Origin: Pseudocolwellia sp049933045
Lineage (GTDB): Bacteria > Pseudomonadota > Gammaproteobacteria > Enterobacterales > Alteromonadaceae
Length of the DNA stretch: 64,000 nucleotides
Reading direction: 5' to 3'
NCBI RefSeq assembly: GCF_049933045.1
Contig: NZ_CP187926.1
Location: 3,720,001-3,784,000, forward strand
The notes below the pieces were generated by a model. That model had not been told where the DNA came from. It saw only the letters and a list, made by a program, of their open reading frames with translations, and made no database searches. The position numbers and the translations under genes were made by a program. This document shows positions 25,012 through 34,520 of this stretch, piece by piece (position 1 is the first letter of the stretch; each line of letters starts with the position of its first letter).

Positions 25012-27441
25012 TTAAGCCTCTTTAATAGCTGGTGCTTGATAAGACGTTTTTGCAGAACTATTCAAATACCTTTTTAACATAACTGGCAAAATAGTAATGT
25101 CGGTTATTAAGGCGACAAGCATAGCGATACTGGTGAGTAAGCCAAACAACATGCTAGGTACAAAGTTTGAAAAAATAAGCGAACCAAAGCCAACAACAAT
25201 AATCGTGGTGGTATACATTAAGGCGTAACCTACTGACACATTTGTTGTTAATACAAGGTCGGTTTTATCGTCATTATCACTATTTTTTAACTCACCTAAG
25301 TAACGATGTACGTAATGTATTGTATCGTCCATGGATATTCCCATAGCAACAGCGGCGATGGTTATTGTCATTAAATCGAGAGGTATCGCAAAAATCCCCA
25401 TTACTCCCATAATAATTGCGGTGGTAATAAAGTTAGGCACTAAAGCGATAAGCGCGACTTTGATTGACGAGAAGATGATCATTAAGGTTATCGCCATGGC
25501 GCTATACACTATCGCTAAGGTTAATATTTGCGAGTCCACCAAGCGCGACAATATGTCTTCGTACAATATAAATAAGCTAGTGAGTGTGTATTCTTCTTTC
25601 TCTATACCTAACTCTGCTAGGTTTTGATGAATTGCAGTTAATAGCTCAGCACGGTTTAGCCCTTCAGTGCTGTCTTGTATGCGTACTGAAATGCGCGCTT
25701 GGTTATCTTTCTCAGAGAAATAAGCGCCGAATAAATCTTTTTGTAAATCAGGCGACAAGCTTTTATAGAGCAAGGTAAGTTCGTATTCGGTTAAAGGCTT
25801 ACCGTTAACTACCTGGGCGATTTTAGTAAAATCTGCCAACGAGGTAATTGACCCAACAGCTTTTTGCTCGGCAAGCATGTTTTGAATGCTAGTAACTGTT
25901 TGAACCGCTGCCGCTGAGATAACGAGATCAGTTTCTCTTTCATCTTCTGGAATGGTGTATAAAACATCTAACGGGGTTGAACCACCAAACTGTTGATCAA
26001 TAAAAGTAAGCTCTTTACGAACATCTGTCGACTCATCAAAGTAATTTAAAAAGCTGTTTTCTGCTGTTAATAACAAACAACCGCCTAAACCAATCGCCGT
26101 TAATAAAATGGATCCAATAACTAAACGTTTAGGTTTTTGGTTAACGGTTTTAGCGCACCACGACATGCCACGCTCAATGCCTTTATGTTGCGCTACATAA
26201 GATTGTTTATTAAAAAAGGCGAGTAGCAATGCAGGGAAAAATAACAAGCTCACTAAAAAACTCACCAGCATAGCCACAACCATCATCCAACCAAAACTAA
26301 TAACGGGTTGAACACCACTAAATATAAGTGAACCAAAACCTATTGTGGTTGTTAAGCCTGCATAAAAACACGGACGAACCTTTTGTTTAATGGTTTCAAT
26401 CACAAGTTTTTTATGAGACCAGTCTTGATGCTTAGTCACTAACTCTTGGTAGTGAACAATCAGATGAATGATCATCGCCAGCGATAAAATAATTTGCAGA
26501 GCAAAAACATTGGCTGAGATCACCGTAACTTTAAACGCTAAGGCAGTTAATAAACCTACAGTAATAATGACACTTGTGGCACAACATACAATAGGTAACA
26601 GCACCCAGCTTGTACGACGAAATAAGTACGCGAGAATAATAATAACTAAGGCAAAAATAGCGGTGCCGAATAGTAATAAATCATTCTTTATAATTTTGAT
26701 CAGCTCGTAAGTGAGTAAGTTATTGCCACCGAGATAAAACTCGCCATTGGCTTGGTAAGGTTTTAATACTTTTCGTATTTCTTCAATTTCATTAATGCGT
26801 TTTGTTTCTAGCTTTTTATTGGCTAGCGCCCTTTTGTCTTTTAACGTATTTAGCTGTGTACGTTCTTTTTCAGTGAGTTCGCGTGTTAACAAATGCTTTT
26901 TAATATTGATGATTTGGTTATTTAACTCAACCAGCTCAGGTTCACTGTTAAAAATAACTTGTAGCGATAAGGCTGTTTGCGCTTTGTTAATTAACAAATC
27001 TTCGTACAAAGGATGGTTCTTCAAACTCAATAACAGTTGGTTTTTAGGAAACTTTTGTTCTTCCCTCGTAAGTTTTTCAATGTCGGTAGAAAAGGTTTTA
27101 GCTGCAGAGAAGATTGGAACATTCACAATACTATTTACTTTTTTAACACGAGCAATAGTAGAGATCTCTTTACCAATATTTGACACCGTATTTAACGTGG
27201 CTTCGTCAAACACACTGTCTGTTTTTGGTTGATAAGCAATAAGAATGAACTCTTCTGAGCCATAACGCTGATCAGCTAACTGAGTTAAAATAAAATGCTT
27301 GTTGTCGTCTACCAGCAAGGTATCTGCAGAAGCGTTAATTTCGAAGTTTCGAGCCTGCCATGCTAACGCCACTGTGATAATGCTAAATAAAACACACAGT
27401 GTATAAGCCAAGGCTTTAAAGTTAAGTTTATATTTAGGCAT
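25012..27441 (-). CDS. RND/MMPL-superfamily exporter (sterol-sensing-domain type)
   Basis: The 809-residue inner-membrane protein has two repeats of the RND fold: one N-terminal helix, a periplasmic domain (about 30-240), six membrane segments (about 245-410), another helix near 445, a second periplasmic domain (about 465-630), and five further helices (640-795). Helix 4-like motifs such as AVAMGISMDDTIHYVHR, with charged Asp residues for the proton relay, are visible. Related proteins move hydrophobic or lipid-like molecules. It starts two bases after the mlaA stop, so the pair form an operon; this points to lipid transport between membranes, which is inference. Confidence 0.9.
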   Translation of the reverse strand: MPKYKLNFKALAYTLCVLFSIITVALAWQARNFEINASADTLLVDDNKHFILTQLADQRYGSEEFILIAYQPKTDSVFDEATLNTVSNIGKEISTIARVKKVNSIVNVPIFSAAKTFSTDIEKLTREEQKFPKNQLLLSLKNHPLYEDLLINKAQTALSLQVIFNSEPELVELNNQIINIKKHLLTRELTEKERTQLNTLKDKRALANKKLETKRINEIEEIRKVLKPYQANGEFYLGGNNLLTYELIKIIKNDLLLFGTAIFALVIIILAYLFRRTSWVLLPIVCCATSVIITVGLLTALAFKVTVISANVFALQIILSLAMIIHLIVHYQELVTKHQDWSHKKLVIETIKQKVRPCFYAGLTTTIGFGSLIFSGVQPVISFGWMMVVAMLVSFLVSLLFFPALLLAFFNKQSYVAQHKGIERGMSWCAKTVNQKPKRLVIGSILLTAIGLGGCLLLTAENSFLNYFDESTDVRKELTFIDQQFGGSTPLDVLYTIPEDERETDLVISAAAVQTVTSIQNMLAEQKAVGSITSLADFTKIAQVVNGKPLTEYELTLLYKSLSPDLQKDLFGAYFSEKDNQARISVRIQDSTEGLNRAELLTAIHQNLAELGIEKEEYTLTSLFILYEDILSRLVDSQILTLAIVYSAMAITLMIIFSSIKVALIALVPNFITTAIIMGVMGIFAIPLDLMTITIAAVAMGISMDDTIHYVHRYLGELKNSDNDDKTDLVLTTNVSVGYALMYTTTIIVVGFGSLIFSNFVPSMLFGLLTSIAMLVALITDITILPVMLKRYLNSSAKTSYQAPAIKEA

Positions 27442-27443
27442 AA

Positions 27444-28307
27444 TTACTCTTCTGCTTGTTTAGGCGTGAAGGCTTCTTGGCGCTTAGCGTTTCCGTCGCG
27501 CTGCAAATTTTGCATGTAGAGGTTTCTAACAAATTCGTATTTGTTTTCTACATCGCCAAGCACTTTAGGATAATTAGATAACACAGGTACTTGCGATTGG
27601 GCTGCATCAATAATCAATAAGTGCTGAGCTGCGCTTTCGTCGTTAATAAAATTAAGTGGATGAGCAAAGTAGTTAAAAGCCAATGAACCCGTATCACGAA
27701 AATCTGACGGACCTAGCAAAGGTAAAACAAGATAAGCACCATGACCTACCCCATAAGACTGCAAGGTATTACCGAAGGTGGTTTTGTTTCTTTCAATTTC
27801 CATTAAGCCGTCAGCGGCATCAAATAAGCCTGCTAAACCTACGGTGCTGTTAACCACAACACGCTTTACGCTTTCCCAACTTTCATTGAAGTTACCCTGT
27901 AATAAATGATTCAAGGCATAAAGTGGCTCGCGTAAATTGTAAAAGAAGTTGGAGATAGCTTCGGCAACCGCTTCTGGCATTATTTTTTTATAGCCTGCCG
28001 CTAACGGACTGAATACATACGTGTATGCCGTGTCGTTAAAGGAAAAGATAGGTTCGTTGATAAACCGAAGTGGATCTTCTGGTGCAACGTAACTAACAAC
28101 ACTCGGTTGATTCATTACATCCGTTTCGTAAGGTCCTTTTTGAGGCGCTACTTGTTGAGCGGTTGCACCAGCTTGTTCGAGCTGATCATTTTGTGACGAG
28201 GGCGTAGATGAACATGCCGATAATACCGTAAAGCTGAGTGCTACAAATACGTAAGTCAGCTTTTGAGTGATAGCCGTTATAAGATTATTTTTATGAGTTT
28301 TTAACAT
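27444..28307 (-). CDS. mlaA: MlaA/VacJ family outer-membrane lipoprotein
   Basis: The 287-residue lipoprotein has lipobox LSAC (about residues 30-33) and the VacJ domain: PLRFINEPIFSFNDTAYTYVFSPLAAGYKKIMP, FYNLREPLYALNHLLQG, and a Gly/Pro-rich segment AYLVLPLLGPSDFRDTGSLAF. MlaA extracts phospholipids from the outer leaflet of the outer membrane and passes them to the Mla system. Here it is not next to mlaBCDEF but directly upstream of an RND exporter gene. The N-terminus carries extra basic residues before the signal sequence, so a start a few codons further in is possible. Confidence 0.92.
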   Translation of the reverse strand: MLKTHKNNLITAITQKLTYVFVALSFTVLSACSSTPSSQNDQLEQAGATAQQVAPQKGPYETDVMNQPSVVSYVAPEDPLRFINEPIFSFNDTAYTYVFSPLAAGYKKIMPEAVAEAISNFFYNLREPLYALNHLLQGNFNESWESVKRVVVNSTVGLAGLFDAADGLMEIERNKTTFGNTLQSYGVGHGAYLVLPLLGPSDFRDTGSLAFNYFAHPLNFINDESAAQHLLIIDAAQSQVPVLSNYPKVLGDVENKYEFVRNLYMQNLQRDGNAKRQEAFTPKQAEE

Positions 28308-28475
28308 ATTAACCTCTTGTATTTTTATCTCTTTTTATTGAACGCCATCTCCCTTTATTTAAGGGGTATGTTTAAGTGATTAATCACCTAACATGCTTTA
28401 TCAGATAACACCTGATGAGCATGAAGGGAGCCTTAGCGTACGTTTATAGTTGATTATTTAGTTTATTAATATGAT

Positions 28476-29384
28476 CTACTTTGTGGCTTTGGTTTGTTCG
28501 GCTAATACATCGCCAAGCTCTTTACCGCCCTTCGCACCAAAATCGAGTGTTCTAATAGGAAATGGAATTAAGATATCTGCTGCTTCTAAAGATTTTTTAA
28601 TACGCGTGATGGCTTCATGTCTAGCGACCATAAAACCAGGTTCTCCTGGGTAATCAATCCAAAACCAAACCAGTAAGTTAATACCACTATCGCCAAAGCT
28701 TTCAGCAAATACGCTGGTTTCTTCTGGCTTTATAACAAAGTCACAATCTTTAATGGCATTAACAATAACTCCGCTTGCGTGATCAGGGTCATCAGCATAA
28801 GAAATGGAAACAGGTACTTCGACTTTTCTCACGCCCATAATAGAAAAGTTGGTCAGAATATTTCGGAATAATATTTTATTGGGGATAATTTCTATCTGAC
28901 CTGAAAAGGTTTCAACTAAGGTGTTTCTTAAGTTGATCATTTTAACAGAGCCAAACACGTGATCAGCTTGAATAACATCGCCTGTTTTAAAGGGTTTGCG
29001 AATGCCCATAAAGATACCTGCAATAAGATTTTCCGTCATGTCTTGAAAAGCAAAACCAATCGCAAGCCCAATAATACCAGCACCCGCAAGCAATGAGGTT
29101 ACCGTACCTTTTAAGCCCATAAAGTCTAAACAGATGAATATACCCACCATGATCAGAGCGGTTTTCAAAATAGCTGCAATTAGGTCTGCAATTTGTACTG
29201 AGTCGAAAGCTTTTCTCAAGCCCTTTTGTAATACCTTACCAACAATGCCGACAAAGAAAGAGAAGAAAATAATAAAGACGATAGCAACAATAAGGTTAGG
29301 TATGTGCTGCACGGCGGTTTCTAACCAATTGATGAGCTTATCTCTAATAAGCTCCCAATATTTATCTACATTCAAAAGATCCAT
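28476..29384 (-). CDS. Small-conductance mechanosensitive channel (MscS family)
   Basis: I choose the ATG at 29384, where AGGAATGATA lies directly upstream; the open frame extends 19 codons further. The 302-residue protein has three membrane helices (about 15-45, 55-80, 88-115), the pore-helix Gly/Ala pattern TSLLAGAGIIGLAIGFAFQD, the conserved GDVIQADHVFGSVKMINLRNT beta domain, and a soluble C-terminal cage. MscS channels open under osmotic down-shock. It is encoded upstream of mlaA on the same strand but 168 bases away, so a shared transcript is uncertain. Confidence 0.92.
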   Translation of the reverse strand: MDLLNVDKYWELIRDKLINWLETAVQHIPNLIVAIVFIIFFSFFVGIVGKVLQKGLRKAFDSVQIADLIAAILKTALIMVGIFICLDFMGLKGTVTSLLAGAGIIGLAIGFAFQDMTENLIAGIFMGIRKPFKTGDVIQADHVFGSVKMINLRNTLVETFSGQIEIIPNKILFRNILTNFSIMGVRKVEVPVSISYADDPDHASGVIVNAIKDCDFVIKPEETSVFAESFGDSGINLLVWFWIDYPGEPGFMVARHEAITRIKKSLEAADILIPFPIRTLDFGAKGGKELGDVLAEQTKATK

Positions 29385-29648
29385 TATCATTCCTACATTC
29401 AGTATTATTTTTATGTGCGTATGTACAAAGTAGAGCAACATTCGCGCCTAAACTTAATACATTGATAAACAATGAATTTATTTGTGGTGAGGTAAATAAT
29501 TTAAAATTGGAGAGTAATTTTTACAAAGAAATTGTTAATTATTCACTATACCTTTTGGGTAAATGAATAATTAACTGACTTGAGAGTCTTTATTAATTTT
29601 TGGAACTGCTTAAATGATTTGGTTTACATACTTAGGGCAGCCTTTTAG

Positions 29649-30449
29649 TTACATTCCATTAGCATACTGAGGCTTCCATTTAGCTTCTCGTATGACTGCG
29701 CTCATAGCAAGTTTAGATGTTGGATAAGCGTATAACTCATGTGTTCGACGATACTCAACTAATTCATTTATATGCTCTGAGTACATATTTGCTTGTGGAC
29801 GAATAGTCTGTATTTTTTGCAATGCGCCAGCAACAGTAAGTTGCGGGTATTTAATCAGTAAATAAGCCGCAGCTACAAATACTGAACTCTCAGTACCCAA
29901 ACCACATTGCACAATAACCTTATGACCTTGGTTAATATGTTCATCAATCCAAAATAAGGTTCTTTGTAGTGAATCAATATCTGGAGTTTTCTGAGCTAAT
30001 GTTGGCGTATTTAAGTAAGCCAATTTTAACCTTGGAGCCTGCCAATTTAGGCTGCTAGATTCTGCTGTCATATCAACAATAGCGTATGTGATTTTTTCAT
30101 CTGTAGCATTTAAGTCTCTAGCTTTTAGATCATCAATATTTAAACGCGAGGCAATAAAAAAACCTTTATCTATTTGTTGTACTTTGTCTGTTTTATCAAA
30201 GTATTGAGCAATCAAGTTATGCAAATAGTTAACTGAAATAAAAGGTAAAAGTAATAGATTGATATGCAGTGGTATTTCACCATGACTACTTTTGTTAAAC
30301 ACATTCGGCTGTTTGATAAGATAAGCGGATGTAACCACTAAAAATGATGAGCAGGACCAATAAAAGATAAAAGACGTTACAGAGCTAGTGTAATAACCCA
30401 ATAAACCTAAAACGATAGCCGATATAAAATAATAGAAGTGAATAACCAT
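29649..30449 (-). CDS. Membrane protein with dual-specificity-phosphatase-like domain, catalytic Arg lost
   Basis: The 266-residue protein has two or three N-terminal membrane segments (5-45 and about 62-80) and a dual-specificity/tyrosine phosphatase-like domain (about 95-245). The active-site loop reads VIVQCGLGTESS. Compared with the usual HCxxGxxR(S/T), Cys182 and Gly185 are kept, but His is Gln181 and the essential Arg is Ser188. Catalysis by the normal mechanism is doubtful, so it may be a pseudophosphatase that binds a phosphorylated partner. The architecture resembles the C-terminal half of YnbD-type PAP2/phosphatase proteins. It is a single gene. Confidence 0.7.
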   Translation of the reverse strand: MVIHFYYFISAIVLGLLGYYTSSVTSFIFYWSCSSFLVVTSAYLIKQPNVFNKSSHGEIPLHINLLLLPFISVNYLHNLIAQYFDKTDKVQQIDKGFFIASRLNIDDLKARDLNATDEKITYAIVDMTAESSSLNWQAPRLKLAYLNTPTLAQKTPDIDSLQRTLFWIDEHINQGHKVIVQCGLGTESSVFVAAAYLLIKYPQLTVAGALQKIQTIRPQANMYSEHINELVEYRRTHELYAYPTSKLAMSAVIREAKWKPQYANGM

Positions 30450-30876
30450 AAGGATTTCTCTTTATTTGTAATTTATATCAGTTATATTGCAAGCCTCACG
30501 CCATAACACAAGCTATTGATAATAATATAATTAATATTATAGACACCTAAAATAAATACTCATATGTGTAAAATTTACACGCTTCTATGTAATCTAAGCT
30601 CGGGATTTACTGACTCCACTTAACAATTGTTATTAACAGCAAAAATTAGCTGAAGATAAAAGCCTTACATCGTTATTTTAAAGGGTGTGTTCTTAATTTA
30701 AATTAAATGATTTTCTTTGTAATGCACTATGTATACGGTATGTATATTGGTGTAAGTCTTTTTCATGTAATGAAAATTTCCATATAACCTTGCTGAAAAT
30801 AAACTCCCTGCTATTATTATATGTACTGCTATTTCTTATAAATTTACACGTAGCCTTTACAAGGTTAGGAAGATAC
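30450..30876. promoter_or_regulatory. 427-base divergent region, phosphatase-like gene / kinase
   Basis: This AT-rich gap must hold the promoters of both divergent genes. A segment CTAAGCTCGGGAT at about 30594-30606 resembles the AGCTCGGGTTAA arms seen at 35152 and 35408. The ribosome site of the kinase, TTAGGAAGATAC, ends at 30876. No clear -35/-10 pair was assigned. Confidence 0.35.
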
Positions 30877-32418
30877 ATGCCACATCAAGGGAATTTAAAA
30901 CCAATAGAGCTAATCAATTTTGATATTACTCAAATAGATTTAGCCCCTATGTTTAATAATGTTATGGAACAAACACGCAAGAATTGCGATGTACCTTACG
31001 CATTTATCCAAATCATTAATTCAGGTAATATTTTGGTTAAAGCCAAAATAGGCTTTGATGAAGATGTTATTCCTAATCATTCTATTGCGGCTCATGTAAC
31101 TCAACATTGTAATTTTATTCAGATAGCCGATATTACAACTGAAGAAAGCTTTGAAGATAAAACCTCCCCTTTAACAAGCAACCAAATTCGCTTTTATGGC
31201 AGTGCACCTTTAATTTCATCAACAGGTTATTTGTTAGGCTACCTTGTTGCTATGGATACTAAAGCCAAGTTATTGGATGACGTTCAAATATCCTTTTTAA
31301 TCTTGTTAGCCCAAAACGCTACAACACAATTTGAGCTCAGTAAAAAGAATGATCAATTTGATCGGATTTTAGAGATATACGAACTGATCAGTGAAACTAA
31401 TCCCGATATTATCTTTGCAAAAGATAAAGACTTTAAAATTATTCATGCAAATTCTGCCTTTATCAATTTATACCCTGAAGAAAATCGCGATAAAATTCTC
31501 GGCTACACCACTTTAGAAAATTACAAAAAAGAAGATATTGATGTTTTTCTAGAGCAAGATAAAATCGCTTTTGAAAAAGGTATATCTGAAGTAATAGAGA
31601 AAATAGCTTTCCCAAGTGGTGAAACTAAATCGCTATTTACTATAAAGAAACGCTTTAAAAATGCGAAGGGTGAAGATTACATTTTAGGTATTGCTCGAGA
31701 TATTACTGAAAATGAAAACCTTATCGACTTATTGAAAAAATCCAACAAAGATTTAGATGAGTTCGCTCACAGCGCATCTCACGATTTGAAGTCGCCTTTA
31801 AATGCGATTGAAAACTTAGTTGATTGGATAGAAGAAGATACAGAAGGCAAACTTGATGAAGATAGCCAAGAGCACTTTCGTTTAATCAAGAAGCGCGTCA
31901 GTAGAATGAAACGCTTAGTAGAAGACTTACTGAGTTATTCTAAAATTGAACGATGTGGTAAAGAAGTTCACACATTGAATTTAAAATCAGTGGTAACCGA
32001 CTGTTTATTCTTATTAAACATGCCTAAAGAATTCACCATTAATACGCAAGCAATAGATGTTTTATTACCGAGAATACCGTTAGAAATGATATTAACGAAT
32101 CTTTTATCTAATGCCATAAAACATCACACTAAGAAAAATGGCAGAATTGATATTACCTGTATTGAGCAAGCTGACCGTTACCAACTTTGTATTGAAGATG
32201 ATGGTCCAGGCATAGATCCAAAATACCATGAGAAAATATTTTTACGCTTTAACAAACTGAACTCTAAAGATGAAATTGAAGGCAGTGGCTTAGGTTTGTC
32301 TATGGTACAAAAAGCGATTAACTTTTATGACGGAACAATCAAGATTGAGTCAGAAGAAGGTAAAGGTTGTAAGTTTATTATCAATTGGCCAAAAATTGAT
32401 ATTCCCCCAAACTCATAA
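30877..32418 (+). CDS. Soluble GAF-PAS sensor histidine kinase
   Basis: The start is ATG 30877, because TTAGGAAGA precedes it; an upstream TTG in frame would add a hydrophobic stretch translated from leader sequence. The 513-residue kinase has a GAF domain (about 18-155), a PAS domain (about 162-280), the H-box HSASHDLKSPL with His302, and a HATPase (LLSNAIKHH, IEDDGPGI, GSGLGLSMV). No membrane segment is present, so it senses a cytoplasmic signal. The cognate receiver is not adjacent; the sigma-54 activator that follows in the opposite orientation has PAS input rather than a receiver, so the two are not an obvious pair. Confidence 0.88.
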   Translation: MPHQGNLKPIELINFDITQIDLAPMFNNVMEQTRKNCDVPYAFIQIINSGNILVKAKIGFDEDVIPNHSIAAHVTQHCNFIQIADITTEESFEDKTSPLTSNQIRFYGSAPLISSTGYLLGYLVAMDTKAKLLDDVQISFLILLAQNATTQFELSKKNDQFDRILEIYELISETNPDIIFAKDKDFKIIHANSAFINLYPEENRDKILGYTTLENYKKEDIDVFLEQDKIAFEKGISEVIEKIAFPSGETKSLFTIKKRFKNAKGEDYILGIARDITENENLIDLLKKSNKDLDEFAHSASHDLKSPLNAIENLVDWIEEDTEGKLDEDSQEHFRLIKKRVSRMKRLVEDLLSYSKIERCGKEVHTLNLKSVVTDCLFLLNMPKEFTINTQAIDVLLPRIPLEMILTNLLSNAIKHHTKKNGRIDITCIEQADRYQLCIEDDGPGIDPKYHEKIFLRFNKLNSKDEIEGSGLGLSMVQKAINFYDGTIKIESEEGKGCKFIINWPKIDIPPNS

Positions 32419-32465
32419 ATAAACACGCCTATGTGTTTATATAAAATATGACTCAGCTTTGTGAT

Positions 32466-34331
32466 CTACATTTTATGTAGATGACGGTTTATATCGTATT
32501 TTTTTATTTTAGAAGCAAGAGTTGTGGGCTTTAATGCTAATAACTCAGCTGCACCATCCGCTCCATAAATCTTCCCTTTACAGTGTTGCAATGCCTGCTC
32601 GATATTAGTTTTCTCTAAGGCTTTGTGTTGTATCGCGCTCATCAATTCTAATGGCGCTACTGTCTTAGTGGTGTGTTGAATATTGTTATTCTGTTTCGTT
32701 AAAATGTCGAAGTTGATTTTCTGATCTTTCGCTAAAATAATTTGTCGTTCAATAATGTTTTCTAATTCGCGTATATTCCCAGGCCAACTGTACTGTTCGA
32801 GTAAGTGCATTTGCGCTAAAGATATTTTAGGTTGAGGTTTATTAATACGCGTACAAACCTTATCAATAAAGTGTTTTGCTAACAGCGGTAAATCATCAAT
32901 ACGATCTCGTAGTGCGGGTGACTGAATAGGAAAAACGTTTAGTCGGTAATATAAATCTTCTCTGAACTTGTTCTCTTTTATTAGCTGTCTTAGGTCTTGA
33001 TTGGTGGCTGAAATAACACGTAAATCGACACTGCGTGTTTTTGATTCACCGACGCGTTCAAACTGCTGTTCTTGTAAAACACGTAATAGCTTACCTTGCA
33101 GTTGAATAGGTATTTCGCCTACTTCGTCTAAAAATATGGTTGCGCCATCAGCAAGCTCGAATCGCCCAACGCGATCTGAAATAGCCCCCGAGAATGCACC
33201 TTTAACATGACCAAAAAACTCACTCTCAAATAAGTCTGCAGGAATCGCGGCACAATTCACACGAATGAGTGGTCTTGCTTTACGCTCACTCACTTCATGT
33301 ATCGCGCGAGCAATAAGCTCTTTACCTGTACCCGACTCACCTATAATTAAAACGTTGGCGTTAGTTGGTCCCACTAATTCAATTTGTTGAGCCATGTGTT
33401 GTACTTGCGCACTTTGCCCAATAATTTGATGATAGTTAAAATCAGCGTTCAGCTCTTCAAGTAAGTAAGCATTTTCCATTTCTAAACGGCGCTTTAACGA
33501 GTCTATTTCTTCAACGGCATTGAGGAGTTTTTCTTGTATACGTTTACGCTCGGTAATGTCTCTAAAAATAACCACCGCACCTATTAATATTCCGTGTTCA
33601 GTCACTGGCGTGCTGGTGTATTCCACAGGAATAGGGGTCCCCTCTTTTGCCCAAAAGACTTCGTTATCAACACTGTGTATTTCACCGTCATTAAATGCTG
33701 CATATATTGGACAATCGTGAGCGTGATATTTACTGCCATCAAGATGGGAATGATGCATAACTTGGTGAATATTTTTGCCAATAAGGTCTTCTTTTTTCCA
33801 ACCGATAATTTGCTCTGCGGCTAAATTAACAAAGGTAGTATTGCCTTGTGCATCAACACCATAAATCCCATCGCCCACAGCGGTTAATAGCAGTTGATTT
33901 TGACGTTCTATTTCTTCAAAAACGGTTTCATTTTTACGCCAGTGAGTTAAGCCTGATTGATAATTAGATTCAACAATCGCTTGATGGTATCGAGCAAAGC
34001 TTTCAACACTATTTTGACAACTCATTAAGATGTTTTCATCTATTTGTGAAGCGTTGATTTCAAGATGAATAGTCTGTTTATTTACCTTGATACTTAAGTT
34101 ACTTGTCCAAGCTTCTTTTTGAATTAACACTTGCTGAGTAAAGTGAATGAGTTGCTCTAAGCAATCAGGAAAAAATGCTGAAACTTGATAATGTGCCAAA
34201 GCGTGAGTTGCTTCATCAGCGTTTAAACCAAAGAGAGCTTTTGCTTTATTGTTAGCCTGCAAAATATGGTTATTGGTTGGATCGATCAATAACATGGCTG
34301 TTGGTGCGTTCATAAACAATGGATTCAGCAT
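32466..34331 (-). CDS. PAS-containing sigma-54-dependent transcriptional activator
   Basis: The 621-residue protein has two PAS-type domains (about 3-100 and 145-260), a short coiled coil (262-292), a sigma-54 AAA+ domain with Walker A GESGTGKE (331-338), sigma-54 contact loop GAFSGA (378-383, Thr to Ser relative to the usual GAFTGA) and Walker B IFLDEVGEI, and a Fis-type DNA-binding end (AAELLALKPTTLASKIKKY). It is divergent from cynS; three matching dyads and a -24/-12 promoter lie between them, so it very probably activates the cynS side and may control itself. The effector sensed by PAS is unknown. Confidence 0.92.
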   Translation of the reverse strand: MLNPLFMNAPTAMLLIDPTNNHILQANNKAKALFGLNADEATHALAHYQVSAFFPDCLEQLIHFTQQVLIQKEAWTSNLSIKVNKQTIHLEINASQIDENILMSCQNSVESFARYHQAIVESNYQSGLTHWRKNETVFEEIERQNQLLLTAVGDGIYGVDAQGNTTFVNLAAEQIIGWKKEDLIGKNIHQVMHHSHLDGSKYHAHDCPIYAAFNDGEIHSVDNEVFWAKEGTPIPVEYTSTPVTEHGILIGAVVIFRDITERKRIQEKLLNAVEEIDSLKRRLEMENAYLLEELNADFNYHQIIGQSAQVQHMAQQIELVGPTNANVLIIGESGTGKELIARAIHEVSERKARPLIRVNCAAIPADLFESEFFGHVKGAFSGAISDRVGRFELADGATIFLDEVGEIPIQLQGKLLRVLQEQQFERVGESKTRSVDLRVISATNQDLRQLIKENKFREDLYYRLNVFPIQSPALRDRIDDLPLLAKHFIDKVCTRINKPQPKISLAQMHLLEQYSWPGNIRELENIIERQIILAKDQKINFDILTKQNNNIQHTTKTVAPLELMSAIQHKALEKTNIEQALQHCKGKIYGADGAAELLALKPTTLASKIKKYDINRHLHKM

Positions 34332-34384
34332 ATTCTTTTCCTAAAACATTCACTGCTTATCTTTATACAATTGCTATGCCAAAC

Positions 34385-34436
34385 AACGAATTATCGTTAC
34401 TTACCAACGAAAAATCGTTTATAACGAAAACTCGTT
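34385..34436. promoter_or_regulatory. Three tandem AACGA-N4-TCGTT dyads, likely activator sites
   Basis: Identical 5-bp arms occur at 34385-34398, 34406-34419 and 34423-34436, with centres 21 and 17 bases apart. They sit about 70 bases upstream of the -24 element and about 55-105 bases upstream of the activator start codon. This is the classic place for sigma-54 activator binding sites. Assignment to the adjacent Fis-type activator is inference. Confidence 0.75.
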
Positions 34437-34504
34437 GTTATTCCTCTTTGCTAAATAATGAATTTTATCCTTATAAATCAATAAAATAAAAACTTTGAAA
34501 GCTA

Positions 34505-34520
34505 TGGCACGGTTATCGCT
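34505..34520 (+). promoter_or_regulatory. Sigma-54 (-24/-12) promoter of cynS
   Basis: TGGCACG-N4-TCGCT matches the consensus TGGCACG-N4-TTGCW at all but one position, with the exact 10-base distance between GG (-24) and GC (-12). The start of transcription would be near 34531, leaving a leader of about 160 bases. Confidence 0.75.

Noticed and set aside
26795..27232. 145-codon + strand frame opposite the RND exporter
   Set aside because: Hydrophobic shadow frame antisense to a well-supported gene.
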